Source of the DNA: Alentia gelatinosa
Lineage: Eukaryota > Annelida > Polychaeta > Phyllodocida > Polynoidae
Reading direction: 5' to 3'
Assembly: GCA_950022655.1 (NCBI GenBank)
Contig: OX465580.1
Span: 100,768,797 to 100,832,796 of the forward strand
Length of the DNA stretch: 64,000 bases
Under the pieces are notes generated by a model. That model had not been told where the DNA came from. It saw nothing but the letters and a program-made list of their open reading frames with translations, and searched no databases. Numbering within the stretch: position 1 is the first letter of the stretch; every line of letters begins with the position of its first letter. The position numbers and the translations under genes are program-made. Of the stretch, positions 46,623 through 58,720 are shown one piece after another.

Positions 46623-49600
46623 AACAGGGAATATACCGAGAGATATATATCCGCCTACGCGCCGAGACATCCTCTTTTCTAACCGCATTCCATAATACGT
46701 CTACACTGGTATCTTCTCCCCGCCTACTAACATCCGCCCATTTTACAGTTTGGGGACTTTTTCCCTTCAGATTGATGTCAGTGAATAGGATCAGACTCAG
46801 AGGTTCCGGATCCTTAGTTTCGAAAGCAATTACAGTCTGCCAAGCCCCGGCCTGGGTCCGTAAGCGCTGGCGGTCGAGGTGTTGATATTCCATGGATGCA
46901 AGGACCCGGTGACGATAACAGTTGGCTTCAGTTCCTAAAAGCCCTGGAAGCCATTTCAGTAGACAAGCCTGCATATCCGCCTCCCACGCCAAAAATGAAA
47001 CCTGGCGACCGAGCCGTGTGTATATACTAACGATCAATTTTTTCCTGTCGTCCCAGAATCTCATTTGTTCTCCTTCAGAGTAAGGCTAGAAGAAATAATC
47101 AAAAGAACGGCTACACTATTGGACATGCGATAGTTTCGGGGTGGATCTGGAGGAGAACAGGAGGGGGGAACTTCCCAACGGGTATCTATTGCTTCTCGGT
47201 TGTGGCACTATTACCAAGTACACATTATGGTGTCAGACGGGTTACATCGGAAATACTAACGATCGATAAATGATAGAGACCATAAATGGAAAGTCAATGC
47301 GATTTTGGGCATGTTGCATGTATGTATGAACAACATCTTCTTGGAAGAAAGACAGAATCTAGCTTCCCTTTAAGACTTTTTGAATCCCAGTCGCGTTGCC
47401 AGAGAAAGATAGCTAAGTTTCCAGGAACTTCTTGCAGTGTCAATTAAATGATATTAAATCAGAGAACTTTGACCACAACCGTAAACATGCTCCTTTTCTC
47501 TCTTTTTTTTGTCACGTATGCGACAGCATATATATAGGGATTTTCCATATGCGAGCAAAATATTTCTTGTTAGTATTTCCATTCATTTAATTCTATAGGT
47601 TTTATTTTCATAAAACCAATGTATACCAAGGTTTATGCCTGCTGTTAATGAACAATCTATGAGCTCGATGGTATGGTTGTAATTCAAGCCTTTAGTACAC
47701 ACATCACACGATGCACAAATCATGCAGGTGCCAACAATCACTGTTGAGTTCAATGCCTTACTTATTTTGTTTATAGTAATGGTTGTTAGTCCAGACGGGT
47801 CCCGTCCCCTTCCGATACTCACTTCGGGTTCTGACAGAGACAGCAGACGACATAGACACACAGCGTACGTCACACACTCACTGCGGGGCTGCCATTTATT
47901 GATCAGAGGCACTTCTGGCCCGACGTCCTCACACCAGCTCCATAAAACTGCCACAGTTGCCCTTCGACATTTTCCTCCGACCGCGACGTAATTCAACTTC
48001 ACATCCTTCCATGAGAGAGTCTTCTCAAGTTGGCCTGTGGCTGATTTTTTTCTCCTCTTTTTTTTTCCGTTTTTGTTGACCTTGCAACCAAGACGATAAA
48101 TCTACCGGACGCTATCCGCCTTTTTGATTGATGCCCGGGTGGTCCTTTTCCATTAAATTGAACGATGACAAAAAAGGAAAACGACCATTATTCAGCCTTT
48201 CTGTGTTATCATTTCTGACCGAGTTACATCTTTCCTCCCTCCTCCTCCTCTTCCTCCAGGGGAAGTTTTATGTCTCTACCACAACACCCCGTCAATTTCA
48301 ACCACAAGTCCCACCATGACACCTCTCCTACCCCCCGGAGCACAATTTGGTATCCATAAACTCTGGAGTCCTGTTCTGGAGTGCAGCTTTTCCTGGGGTG
48401 AAGTCGTGCTGATATGATCCCCGACCGGCGGGTAAGCTGTGGGCCCCTGTTGCCCATTAAGGCGGGGAGCCATGATGGGCGTGTCGGCCTGAGTTGATCC
48501 GCAGTCCAGGTCCCCCCACCCGGAAACCTCCCCACCCACTGCCGGTGGGGATCCTAGGTGTATTAAAGACCCTAGACGGTGGATTATCGGTATGACCAGT
48601 GCTATTAGGCCCTGCCAAACAAACCCCATGAATAATCGACCATTTGGTCTTTGCAGCGAAAAACCCGGCCAGGGCACTCGTTTGGGTATATATATGTACA
48701 TGTGCATATTGAGACATAGGTACTTCTCCATATTCGTTCTGTTCTCCTTACCAGCTATCAGCTGAACACCTTTTACATGCTTGTTTCTGCCTATCCCCAC
48801 TGCCCCGCTGCATCTACCCACTCCAAATCAGCCATGGCACAGACAGATGTGCCGGTGCCGTCCCCTCCGTCTATCAACGTCACCAACAGAAACCAACAAA
48901 GTTATGGGGGCAAACCATATTGCTGCCTAGCCGCCGCGCCAACATTCACCTTGCAAGTTGTACCTCCAGGTCCCGTTAAGAGATCTATTTAGGTATGCTT
49001 AGTGGTCTCAATGAGCCCATGAGCGAACTGCCACCTTCCTCCTATCCCTCAGTCAGTGAGCAACAGGAGCTACATAGAGCCTTCAGGTCGGTGGCAGGTG
49101 CAGCGGGTACCTGGTTGCTGCTGGTAGCAGAACTATACATTCCACCATGGAGAAGGCGGATAGTCTGCTCGACTACGACCCAGAGGTCAAGAGTTTTGAG
49201 AGGGGTATAGTTTTAGCCCGTAACAGATCGACTTATCAACACAAAGCTTATAAGACATCGACACACCCCTTCTTCAGAATAACACCTCTTTCCGACGGGT
49301 TCGTCGGGTCTGCAGAAATCTGTTTCCCTTTTGCCAAGGTAATGTCCGGTTCTTACGACCTTAAGATTGTCAATGTGTATATATGCACTTTCATCGACTG
49401 TTATCGATTATTTACAAACCGTTTAAATAAAACTCCTATTTGTAGTTGATACAAAGGCGATAATTAATCTGAAAACCTTTTAACGATATGTTTAAAAGGG
49501 CATGCAGAATATATTGAAGTCTACATTATTATTAATAAAGGCCTACCACACGTCCCTTGGTCCAGCCCAGCCCAGTTTCCGGTGTTACTCTTTGTTACTC

Positions 49601-50111
49601 TTAATCATGTACGAAGGTACAAGATATTGACAAGAAGTGTAATCATATTTTCATCTGCAATGATAATTATATCAAACACAGGAGCTATCAAACTTTTAAT
49701 ATTGACGTGATGGAGAATTAATGTAATTACTGAAAACATTTATTACAACAACTTATAAAGGAGCAGTCATATGAAGGGGCTTGAAGTTTTCATGAAATTA
49801 ATTTTCATGGTAACTTCCAGATTTCTTGTATCAGGCAATTGATTTTTAAATCTATATATTTCTATCATCTATTTGATCTCAAAATATGTATAATGATATT
49901 TAGAATAAACCTCTGGCCTCCGGTTTCCCGTTAAGTACGTATCCATCACTAGTTATTGTGATCGATGATGTGGGACTAAACCTTGATTTCCATCTTGCAC
50001 AAATATCATATCGTATTCATTGAACTTCGAGAGGATCAAACACACTGGACTTATTCACTCTAATCCATTCACAAGTGAGGGGTCTGATATTATTATTGTA
50101 TCTGTGCACTT

Positions 50112-50115
<4 letters not shown>
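46623..50115. other. No gene assigned
   Basis: Contains several mid-length frames on both strands (for example 47583-48002 minus, 48276-48821 minus, 49147-49449 plus) without recognisable domains. The part at 48320-48560 is GC-rich and has possible minus-strand splice sites, but support is too weak to call an exon. Confidence 0.4.

Positions 50116-50171
<56 letters not shown>
50116..50171. repeat. (TA)n microsatellite
   Basis: Twenty-eight TA units. Confidence 0.95.
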
Positions 50172-50172
<1 letters not shown>

Positions 50173-51100
50173 GTTTATTGCCTACCCAATACAGTCTCCA
50201 TACTAAGCATATGGAGCTTCCAGAATACGGCAACTCAGATCGAAATCATGGTAATATTGTGTATGTTTCATATATATTTATATATTTGAACATACAAACC
50301 AACCAGACACTTCATTACGACCGATAGACGCTTACTAAGGCCATGTGGTTCCTGTCCCAACTCCTCTGAATTACGGTCCCTTCGGCGCAGGTCACGTATA
50401 CACGTGGGCGTGAGCATCCTAAGGGGGATGTGAACAAATAGTGGGAGAACGAATAACATTGTCTGTTTTATGTCTGGGTCTATGTTGTTTCAAATTGTAA
50501 ACCATGACCATCATTTTCCACTCGGAGGCTTTTAATATCGCGTTGCCGCTGATGTGACCAACCCACCTAAGGCGAGAATTATTCAGTGACGATATTATAA
50601 GGAATTGCTTGATAATTTAAAAGCTCCACAAGGGATAGATTTTTTTAGAAAGCTGAGCTTTTTAATGAACCAAGTGTACAATGTTAGACAATGCATGTAT
50701 GAATGGACTGACTTAATCAAGATTTGGCAGGGTGATACAGATGATGTATGTGACTTATTACATCTGTGTCTAAACTACGTTAATTGTGAGGCTTCATATA
50801 ATAGGATTCGCAAATACAAATAAAAGCATTATAGCGACAAGACACTCAATATGACCCGTGTCTCTAAAATGTCCATGTTGAATTCAACGCGTGTACTCTA
50901 GATGACAAGGTCCCCCTAGAATTGAGCTATATTTGCCTTCTGGCGATGGTTCCGTGGAAGAAGTCAACTGCAGCATGACGATTTCCGGAAACACACCCGA
51001 TGGCTTTACTTTTCCTTTGCCTCCGCGAGCGTCAGATTGCTTCCGAATTATCGTCCGCCTGAGACCCATTAAAATAATCCAGAAGTTTGGCTGTCGTCTG
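50172..51100. other. No gene seen; possible 3' UTR of the minus-strand gene
   Basis: Lies directly after the stop codon of the minus-strand gene. TTTATT at about 50174-50179 gives AATAAA on the minus strand, roughly 920 bases after the stop, and could be its polyadenylation signal. A 72-codon plus-strand frame (50605-50823) is unrecognised. Confidence 0.35.
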
Positions 51101-51844
51101 CTAATCCTCTTCCTGCTCGCCTATCGTGTAGAGCCCCGGGTCAACCTCTTGACTGGTTTCTCCAGTAGCTGCTGCAGGCGTTGTTACAACGTTTTCGACA
51201 GTTTCAGCTGGGATCCTCTTCAGTTCTGATTCCTGCTCAGACGAATCCCCAGCTACTTCCGTATCCTGCGGCGTTTCATTAACAGCCGACGACGTGGCGA
51301 CCTTTGTGTCGTCATTTTCATTGTTATGTGTGGGCTGACTTTCACTGTTGCTCCCCGTCGCCTGTCCTGCTGTTTCATTAACAGGATCTGCTACCGGAAG
51401 TTTGGCTTCAGCATCCGCCTTCTCGGCCCCCTCGGAAGGCTCAGTATCATTGGCATCGCTGTTTTTACCTTCAGCGTCTGCTTTGACCCCGGCGCTTGTG
51501 GCTTCAGACGAATTTTTTGGTGTCGTCTGCTCGCTAGGTTTTCCCGCGGCTGAGCTCTCCTGGCTTTTCTCAGCGGGAGAGGTCTTGAGGTTGGCATCTG
51601 TCGCCCGGGTGTCGCGGTCTTTGCCCTCATTGGTCACACCCCCGCTTCGCTGCTCTACCAGCGGAGGAACGGGTCCCGGGACCGACAGCGCGTTTGGGTT
51701 GGAGGACGCCAACTGCCGCGTCCCTCCACTGGCACCGAAGGTGCTGCTAGCACCAAGGTCATCGGACATGGAGGATTTTCTTGACCTTGAGGATCGAGGG
51801 CTGATCAGAATTTCTACTTCACGCTCTCGATCAAGATATATGCG
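51101..51844 (-). CDS. Last coding exon of an unrecognised gene: low-complexity acidic/Ser/Ala tail
   Basis: The minus-strand sequence before 51844 ends TTCTCATTTCAG, a good acceptor, with AG at 51845-51846. The frame then runs 247 codons to TAG at 51101-51103. The first 20 residues are charged (IYLDREREVEILIS) and continue the style of the preceding exon. Next come an Arg/Ser patch (SPRSSRSRKSS), a Gly/Ser/Ala stretch, and a long disordered region rich in Glu, Ala, Ser, Thr, Lys and Asp with no cysteine. The phase joins exactly to the exon at 54541-54660. Length, composition and absence of internal stops support real coding. I do not recognise the protein; a disordered C-terminal tail is all that can be said. 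Confidence 0.7.
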   Translation of the reverse strand, partial: RIYLDREREVEILISPRSSRSRKSSMSDDLGASSTFGASGGTRQLASSNPNALSVPGPVPPLVEQRSGGVTNEGKDRDTRATDANLKTSPAEKSQESSAAGKPSEQTTPKNSSEATSAGVKADAEGKNSDANDTEPSEGAEKADAEAKLPVADPVNETAGQATGSNSESQPTHNNENDDTKVATSSAVNETPQDTEVAGDSSEQESELKRIPAETVENVVTTPAAATGETSQEVDPGLYTIGEQEED

Positions 51845-54540
51845 CTGAAATGAGAAATAGAAAAGCAATTATCAGAAATTTCCATTTTAAGTGCACTCCA
51901 TTTGATTATTCTATGAACATACGTTCGACTTTGCAAGCAATACTATTCTAGAGAGCTACATTTAGAATCAATGAATTATATATTTGGTCCACTGAAGGTA
52001 AATAGGTTGTATGTTAGCAATAAACACAGCAGCCTGCCAACCATCAGTCACTTCTATACGGGCGTGCATGTATTTCTGTACATGAATAATACATCTTTGC
52101 TCTTAACCGTTCAAACAACCACAATGCACAGCATTAACCTTTAATCAGATGCCCATAGATTTTTAGTACTCTGAAATGAAACGACATACAGATGGTGGAA
52201 AAAACATAAATGCAGTCAGGTAACAGTCAGACAATCATTTTAAGCCTAGCTTTTCATGGGAGCAACATTTCACAGTCGGAATCCAGTTCCTGTCCGTCTA
52301 TACTGGTCTACCAATCCAACTTGCACGCAAGCCGCCTGGCATGGCAGTTCAAAGTGGTACCGTAGACTCTGGCTGAAGTTCTCGCCCCCGGACCCACCGG
52401 GGCAACCCCATTAGGCAAGTGACGGCTCTCCTCAGGCGTTAAAATAAGGACTGGATATGACCGTAGACAAGACGGATCAGTTGCAAATATTATCAATAGA
52501 CAGGTAGTCATATACTGAGTACGATCCGGTACCAATATATGTTCATGTAGGTTCCACAACATCTCTGTACAGGTAAACATCGGTATGTGGGTGGGATGGT
52601 GGATGTGGGGTATGAGGGTGGCGGAGCATAGGCTGTTCATAGGGTGTACCATAGAGGGGAATAAAAAGCCACTGCAGCCGCCACACGGGAACCACTAATA
52701 GCACACCGTCCATGCTTCACACGGCCAAACTACCCGCTGCCTGACGATCGGGACCCCTTCCAGACAGCCTACAAAAGTAGGAGCATGCGAAAGGCAGTGT
52801 TATCCCCTCCTGTGACGTGCTACTGGGGCTCTTAATTACCCCGCCAACTTTTCCCCCGCACCGTCTTTACGATCCGCTGATCATGCGATATAGTGTGATT
52901 TGAAGGATTGCATTATTAGAAAAGGGAAAAAACCAGCGGCGTGGATTGAGAATTGAAGGGACTTCAAATCTCAATTACAGTGAATTAGACCCACGTGAAA
53001 AAGAAGTTTACTTTCAGGCCGGCTTATAATGAGGCGTCATGTTGTGGATATTTACTGATGAGATACCATGGCTGGCCACCGGTACAAAGCCTTTTGGTCA
53101 CACAAGAAAGCATTCCTCTGTTTTTTAGTTAAAATGTTACATTAGGCCACGAATACAAACTTCAAATGCTGGCCTCACAACCTGGGGTGAGATGGTGGAT
53201 TAATTTTGAAATCTTTACTACAAATATTTGAAGATTAGGAAAATTCGATAACGACAAAAGGCATTTCTCTCGTTCTTTTTATCGCGTTTTATTTCTTGTG
53301 TTGTTAATTTCAGTCTGCAGGCCACATTAATCATGTCGGACAAACTGCCTCTCAACTGTTATCAGTAAACGCTGTAAACCTCTCCACATGCCGAAAAAGA
53401 GACGTTCTGGGATGACTCTGTATATGGGAAAAGGTCAGTTCTAGTTGAACTAATCACCACTGTCCCAGTTATTACAGTTGAATACACTATGGATCAATTA
53501 ATCTTCATTCCCCCCCTCAGATTGTTTTAGATATGACGTCAGACGCTGGACGTTGACGACCTGTGTTTACCAGAGGGTCAGACGCTGGACAGGATGGCGT
53601 CTCTTTCCAAAGGGCGCTGCTCGGTGCTCGCTGGTCCTCGGCGACTTGTAAAAGAGTGCCACTTGATCCCGTCCTATGTTTCATTGTCACGCTAGCCTAC
53701 CGCCCCTAGCCAAAGGCTAGACATCGGTAATTGTCAACAGCAATGGGATATCCGCGTGTACCGAACTGGGCATGCGCACCGGCCCTCTGCGCACCACGCA
53801 CAAAAAATTCCCTCTATATGTGAAGTGTGTATCTGTTGTAGGTCCTTCAGGGCGATGGGGGCAACGTAGGTCAGCTAGACTGACACAAAGGTGGCGACAC
53901 AACCTCATGAGATACGCCAAAAGTCAGGCTGGTGTATTTGGGTGGGATACATTGGATGATGGTGGTGCCATGGCAGGACATCATCCTTTCTTTCATGGCT
54001 GGGGATATATATAACTAGTTTTTAAAATGACAACTAATTTAACCCCTATCCCGTCCTCATACCACCCTTCCTCTTGAAGAGTAGTCAGAATGCATCTCTT
54101 GTACATAAAATACATGTACAATACTTTTTTAAATCCCAATACTATACATATTTGTCCATATCATCCAAATTCTAAACTTTACCCCACGTTTTTTTATAAA
54201 TATTTTCAAATCTAAAGCAAAAAGACATCCGAAAGAAGTTGTAGCTGTACACCGGAGAGCACAACAATCATGTCCCAGGAGCTGATCAAAGATTTTTCAA
54301 AATAGGGTGAACTATCGGGGGGAACTAAAGGGATATGGGGCGCTATTGGTGGGGACGGATGGGTTCAATATGTGTACATGTCTATATATGACACACTTAT
54401 GATAAACAAAACCAGAGGAAAGAAGACCTAGTACATAGAGTCACCTAATTACAAAAAGTTCTGAATGTTGCTTTAATACATGATGGATCTGATATTGTTT
54501 TAGTGACACACCAAGTACAGCCATTCTGAGGCTGACGTAC
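51845..54540 (-). other. Intron between the two recognised exons
   Basis: Begins GTACGTCAG after the exon ending at 54541 and ends TTTCAG before 51844 on the minus strand. Length 2,696 bp. The plus strand of this intron holds a promoter-like patch with a CRE (53534-53541). Confidence 0.65.
53530..53700 (+). promoter_or_regulatory. CRE-containing patch with a repeated 14-mer and a small ATG frame
   Basis: TGACGTCA (53534-53541) is followed by GTCAGACGCTGGAC twice (53538-53551 and 53577-53590). Directly after the second copy comes AGGATGGCGTCTC, an ATG in a YY1-like context (53594). The frame runs 33 codons to TAG at 53693-53695. GTAAAA at 53648 could be a donor, making this a first exon. It lies inside the intron of the minus-strand gene. 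Whether it is transcribed is unknown. Confidence 0.25.
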
Positions 54541-54660
54541 CTTCCGTCGCTCCTGCTCATTACGAATGACGTCATCTTCGTGGGAGATGACAGCCAAGTG
54601 CTGAGATGCCAACAGCTCATCCGTCTCCTCTTTCCGCAACGCCGCCTTGGCCTCTTCCTC
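54541..54660 (-). CDS. Penultimate exon of the unrecognised minus-strand gene: charged helical segment
   Basis: Exactly 120 bp (40 codons), phase 0 at both ends, with TTTTAG before it and GTACGT after it on the minus strand. It encodes a highly charged segment (EEEAKAALRKEETDELL, then an ISHEDDVIRNEQERRK-type end) that continues without a break into the next exon's RIYLDRERE. Glu/Lys/Arg/Leu spacing suggests a long single helix or coiled coil. Upstream exons must exist because there is no start codon, but I could not find them between 54661 and 64000. Function and family are not recognised; charged helix plus disordered tail is common among cytoskeletal and ciliary proteins, but this is not evidence for either. 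Confidence 0.7.
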
Positions 54661-57400
54661 CTAAAATACACACGGGATTCAGTGGGTTAGCCACGGGAAA
54701 CATCGTGCATTTGCCGTGTGCTCGCTATCTACAGCTTAGAGCGATTGAGAAGAAAAGGACACACAGTGGCAGTTGTTGGGAAACCATGACAGGAATAGAA
54801 TCATGAACAATGAAAAAGAGCACCGACGGAAGCGTTAAGTTGTACACAGAGAAGAACTGATTGTAAGAGGGTTGTCACCCCATTTGCAAAGGCCTGTCAC
54901 ACTGCTGACAACAAGTATCTTTGTGGGTGTTGGCATGTTATCGTGTTAATGTCCTTGCTCATTGTTAACTTTTTATGCCAATGTTACATGCATGGCATTC
55001 TGAGTGCATGCTATGTCTTTTTTTCTCCATGAAACAAATAATCTATCTGCAATAACTCGTCAGATTGATTAATCAAACAAATTACTTTCCTGTTTCTGAT
55101 TCGGTACTTAAGACCTAACTTTCGTATACTTGTACATGTATAGGAAGAGCAAGTGGTAATTCCCTAACCTAAGGGGATGTACTTCAAATAACCGCCATAT
55201 TAAAACGTTCATGTAGCCCAAAATACTAATGCAATTACACACATCAGTAACATATCTATGTACGTGGTTGTATATTCAACAAAATATACATGTTATGTTT
55301 AATTCGAAATTTGAATTCATATATTATTGACCTTTGTATTGAGCCTTAGTGACCTCGGATACAATGGTTAGGGTGAATTTCATAACTCATGTAATATGTG
55401 TCACTGCAGGGATAGGGCCAGAAGAATATTCTAACAGCTGTAGTAGAACGTGTAAATCGGCTATGCAACATGAATTATGTTCTCTTCATGCCAGAGTCCC
55501 TTCCCACTAATGGAAATATGAATACCAATGAATCAAACATAGCTGGCTTCGATTTGAAATTACTGTGGTCAACGATTCGTTATTGCCCAACCAACAAGGG
55601 ATAAACATGTATAGCAATGTAACATAAAAACTCGTATGCTAAGTATGACCTATAACTCTTGGTAAATAAAACCAATCATCAATAATGTATTTCAGTCTAT
55701 GTGTTTTCAAATTGGTATTCATCTGATCATGAATATTGATGTATCAACAAAACCAATGATGCCATTTGCTTAATGAACTAATTCGGTTTATACAATGGAA
55801 ATCCATAAACGATCAGAAATAAAGAACGTTACAATATGATAACATATTCAATGTAGTCTAAACTTCAAAGGTAGACAGATATAATGTCGACCACCGCAGG
55901 TGTTTCTCCGCATGTAAACACAATATTTCTAATTCAAGCGACACATATTTAATAGTTCCATATATGCTGCATGTGACTCTAGCTATTATGATGCAGTAAA
56001 TGTTTTATTTGGTTTTCGCAAATGACTGGTAAATATGTAAAAGCTACTTTACGCAGTATTGAAAACGGCGTACCAACAGCAGATTTCCGTTTTAAGGGCG
56101 AACATTCGTACCATAAATATTAGTCTGATTATAACATACTAAGGTCACCTTTAGACACCCATTCCCTTTTGTTGGCAGCTGTAAATGCGTACTTCCCCTA
56201 TATCACTGTGTATATTGTATGTTTGTCATACATAACAATCAGGCGCCCAGTACAGAGCAACCAAAACTGAGCATACAGAATGGGTTAGCCACTGTTTATC
56301 CCAGAGAGCAGTAGACGGAGTAGACTGACAGCTCATTACATGGGCATGACGTGCTATGGTAAACCCATACACGTGGAGAGATAAGAAGCAGCTGTCATTC
56401 AGTATTTAACTGCTACTGGTTTCCACAACGAGCAGCTCGTCCCTGTGTAGAACAAGAGTGTGAGGAGGAGAGCTGGGTAGTACAAGAGGTGTGCACTGAC
56501 CCTGTACTCACACCATCACCACTATCCCTTTATCTGCACATCTGTATGGTCGCAATGGGATTTTAGCAGGCTTTGTGGCAGAACCAAAGGGACCTGGGCA
56601 CTAGTACGTACACATGGACGTAGCCATTAATTTAAGCATTGGCAGCATTCTGCCATTCGTGTGGCACTTGGTGCTTGCGTTCTGTGGATTTCAATTAAAC
56701 CTTGCCAACCTCTTTCTAGTCGCTGATTTAATGTCTAGACTAGATGGCTTCACATTGAACAACAGAATGTCTGTAGCGCCTTTATAATTGCTTTCCCAGC
56801 AGTTCTGATTGCACCCTAATTATCTTCTACCTGGGAAATGTGAAAAGTTAGTTACATATTGAGCTACTGTATTTGACTAGCGCTAACAATTTGATGATGT
56901 ACATATACGTGTTGTGAATAGATACTGCCCGTCGGAAATGATGTATTCCAAAAGTTACCACATAATGTCGAAGGAAAGCCCAGAAGTCTCAGCCGACCAT
57001 GGACGATTGTGATAACAACTACCAATACATTTACCTATATACGTGTATATGATAAATTCTATCGCAGGTTTATATCCTTTTTATGAATAAAAACCTGACT
57101 ATGTTCTATACTCAGACGTTGTGGTTCCTGTAAAGGGGACATCCATTAAGTAAATACGCACTGATGGGGAGGGGGGTGTCAACAGTTTTGGAAATTTTGC
57201 GTATGTCCCGTCTTTGTTCTATTGCGTAGAAGATCGGGAGGGGGATGGGGGTCCAAAATTTCAGAAAATCTGCGTACATAATTTATGGATGGCACCAAAG
57301 CTATCTGAGTACGTGTGCAATACATTGGCAACATGGAGTCTAAGCCTTGCCTTTTCTCTAAAAGAAAGGCATAGTGTAATTTATTCATACCCTGAGTACC
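54661..57400 (-). other. Probable intron of the minus-strand gene; no exon found
   Basis: AT-rich. I looked for minus-strand segments ending in phase 0 before GT and found none that is free of stops with coding-like content. Confidence 0.4.
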
Positions 57401-58720
57401 AGCCTGCCATGGTGTCCCACAGCCGCCGTGTCACGGAGGGGGGGGGGGGGGGGGAGGGGATGCCTTCGTGTAATGCCGCAGTGCATGGGCTGATGGACGC
57501 GGCGGCAGTTTTTGAGCCGCTCTCTGGGTTAGGGGCAGGAGGAGTGCTAAGGGTAAGGCTGGAATGTGTGGTGCTGTAAACGGTGCTAGTGAGTTGGGGG
57601 TAGGGTAGGGGTGAGACTGATGGTATCCAGGCAGCCCCGACCCTGGAAATAGGGTCGTGTCCATGAGGGCTCTTGTCATCGTGTTCATGCACGGCTTTGA
57701 TCTCTTCCTCCTGGGGCTATCTCCCCTCTGCCTGTCCGCCCTGATAACGCCACTCCCCGCCGCCGCTCCTGTGCCTATCCCCGGCTTCTCCCCGGCCCGT
57801 TACAGCGCCCCGCCGTCTCCCCTCCGGCCCGGCCTGCACCATATCCCGACCCAATCCTGCGCTGTCCGGCGCACCTGGCGAATCCATGCCCTATTTCACC
57901 CCATTCATTCAAGGCACTCTATCGGCCTGAGATTTGTAGACCTGTTGCATTTTGTTCTTTTGATCTACAAGATTCCTCTCTCCGTCCAGCTTCATTATAC
58001 TTTATAGTGATAGAATCATTATAGTGATAGAACGAGACCACTCAGTGCAGTAATCCTGACAAGCTTCATTCGGCACCCTCCCGCCTCCATATCATAAATG
58101 ACAGCTACTCGATATTCTCCCGCTCGTGTTGCCCATGCAGTTTCACCCTGACATTACCCTCTTTTTTTCTCCACTTCGCTTCTGTATGTTTACCTATGCC
58201 TCTCTGTCTGACCCTGTCTTCATCCAGATGGGCTCGCACTACCCTGACCTGTCATTCCCATCCGCTCCACCCAAATATCTCCCATTTTCATTCTCTAGAC
58301 CAGGTGTTCCTCTCCACTTGCTACCCCGTTCCTCCCTTCCCTCCCTCTCTCTATTCTTTCATCGCTCTTTCCCTCCCTACCTCCCCCTTTGTTCAATCTA
58401 ATTCGTTCCCAAATCTCCTGACCTGACGATGTTGTACCCCTTACCACCATTCTTTCACCCTGCCCAATCCCCCTTCAGCCAAGTGCTCCACCGCACCTCT
58501 TCCTGCACCTGCATTCTCCCTGAAGCCACCTGTTCCCTCCTAGTTCTTCCTGTGCTATCATTCCCTCTGAAGCCACCTCTCCCAACCAAACATTTCCTGT
58601 ACCACCATTTCCCCTAGAGCCACCTTCCCCGCCACACCTCTTTCATCCATATACATCCCCATCTTCCCGCTTTCTCAGCCCACCCTGCGTCACCACTTCC
58701 TAAACAAGACCTCTACCTCA
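57401..58720. other. GC-rich patch then C/T-rich tract; no gene assigned
   Basis: 57401-57880 is GC- and CpG-rich and contains a 17-base poly-G (57438-57454). From about 58130 to 58720 the plus strand is nearly all pyrimidine with many CCCTCC and TTCC motifs. Open frames here are products of composition. Confidence 0.45.
57438..57454 (+). repeat. Poly-G run (17 bases)
   Basis: Uninterrupted G run. Confidence 0.95.

Noticed and set aside
46285..47064. 259-codon minus-strand frame
   Set aside because: Its C-terminal half is the complement of the polypurine tract (Ser/Pro/Leu/Phe-rich), and the N-terminal half has no domain or splice context; it is open through composition.
48276..48821. 181-codon minus-strand frame with a possible exon at 48340-48560
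   Set aside because: A TAG acceptor and a GTAGGAG donor could bound it and the text is not absurd, but there is no domain, no phase partner and two other frames are open in the same place.
57381..57692. 103-codon minus-strand frame with a possible acceptor at 57643-57644
   Set aside because: Runs through a 17-base homopolymer; two minus-strand frames are equally open and neither joins in phase 0 to the known exon at 54660.
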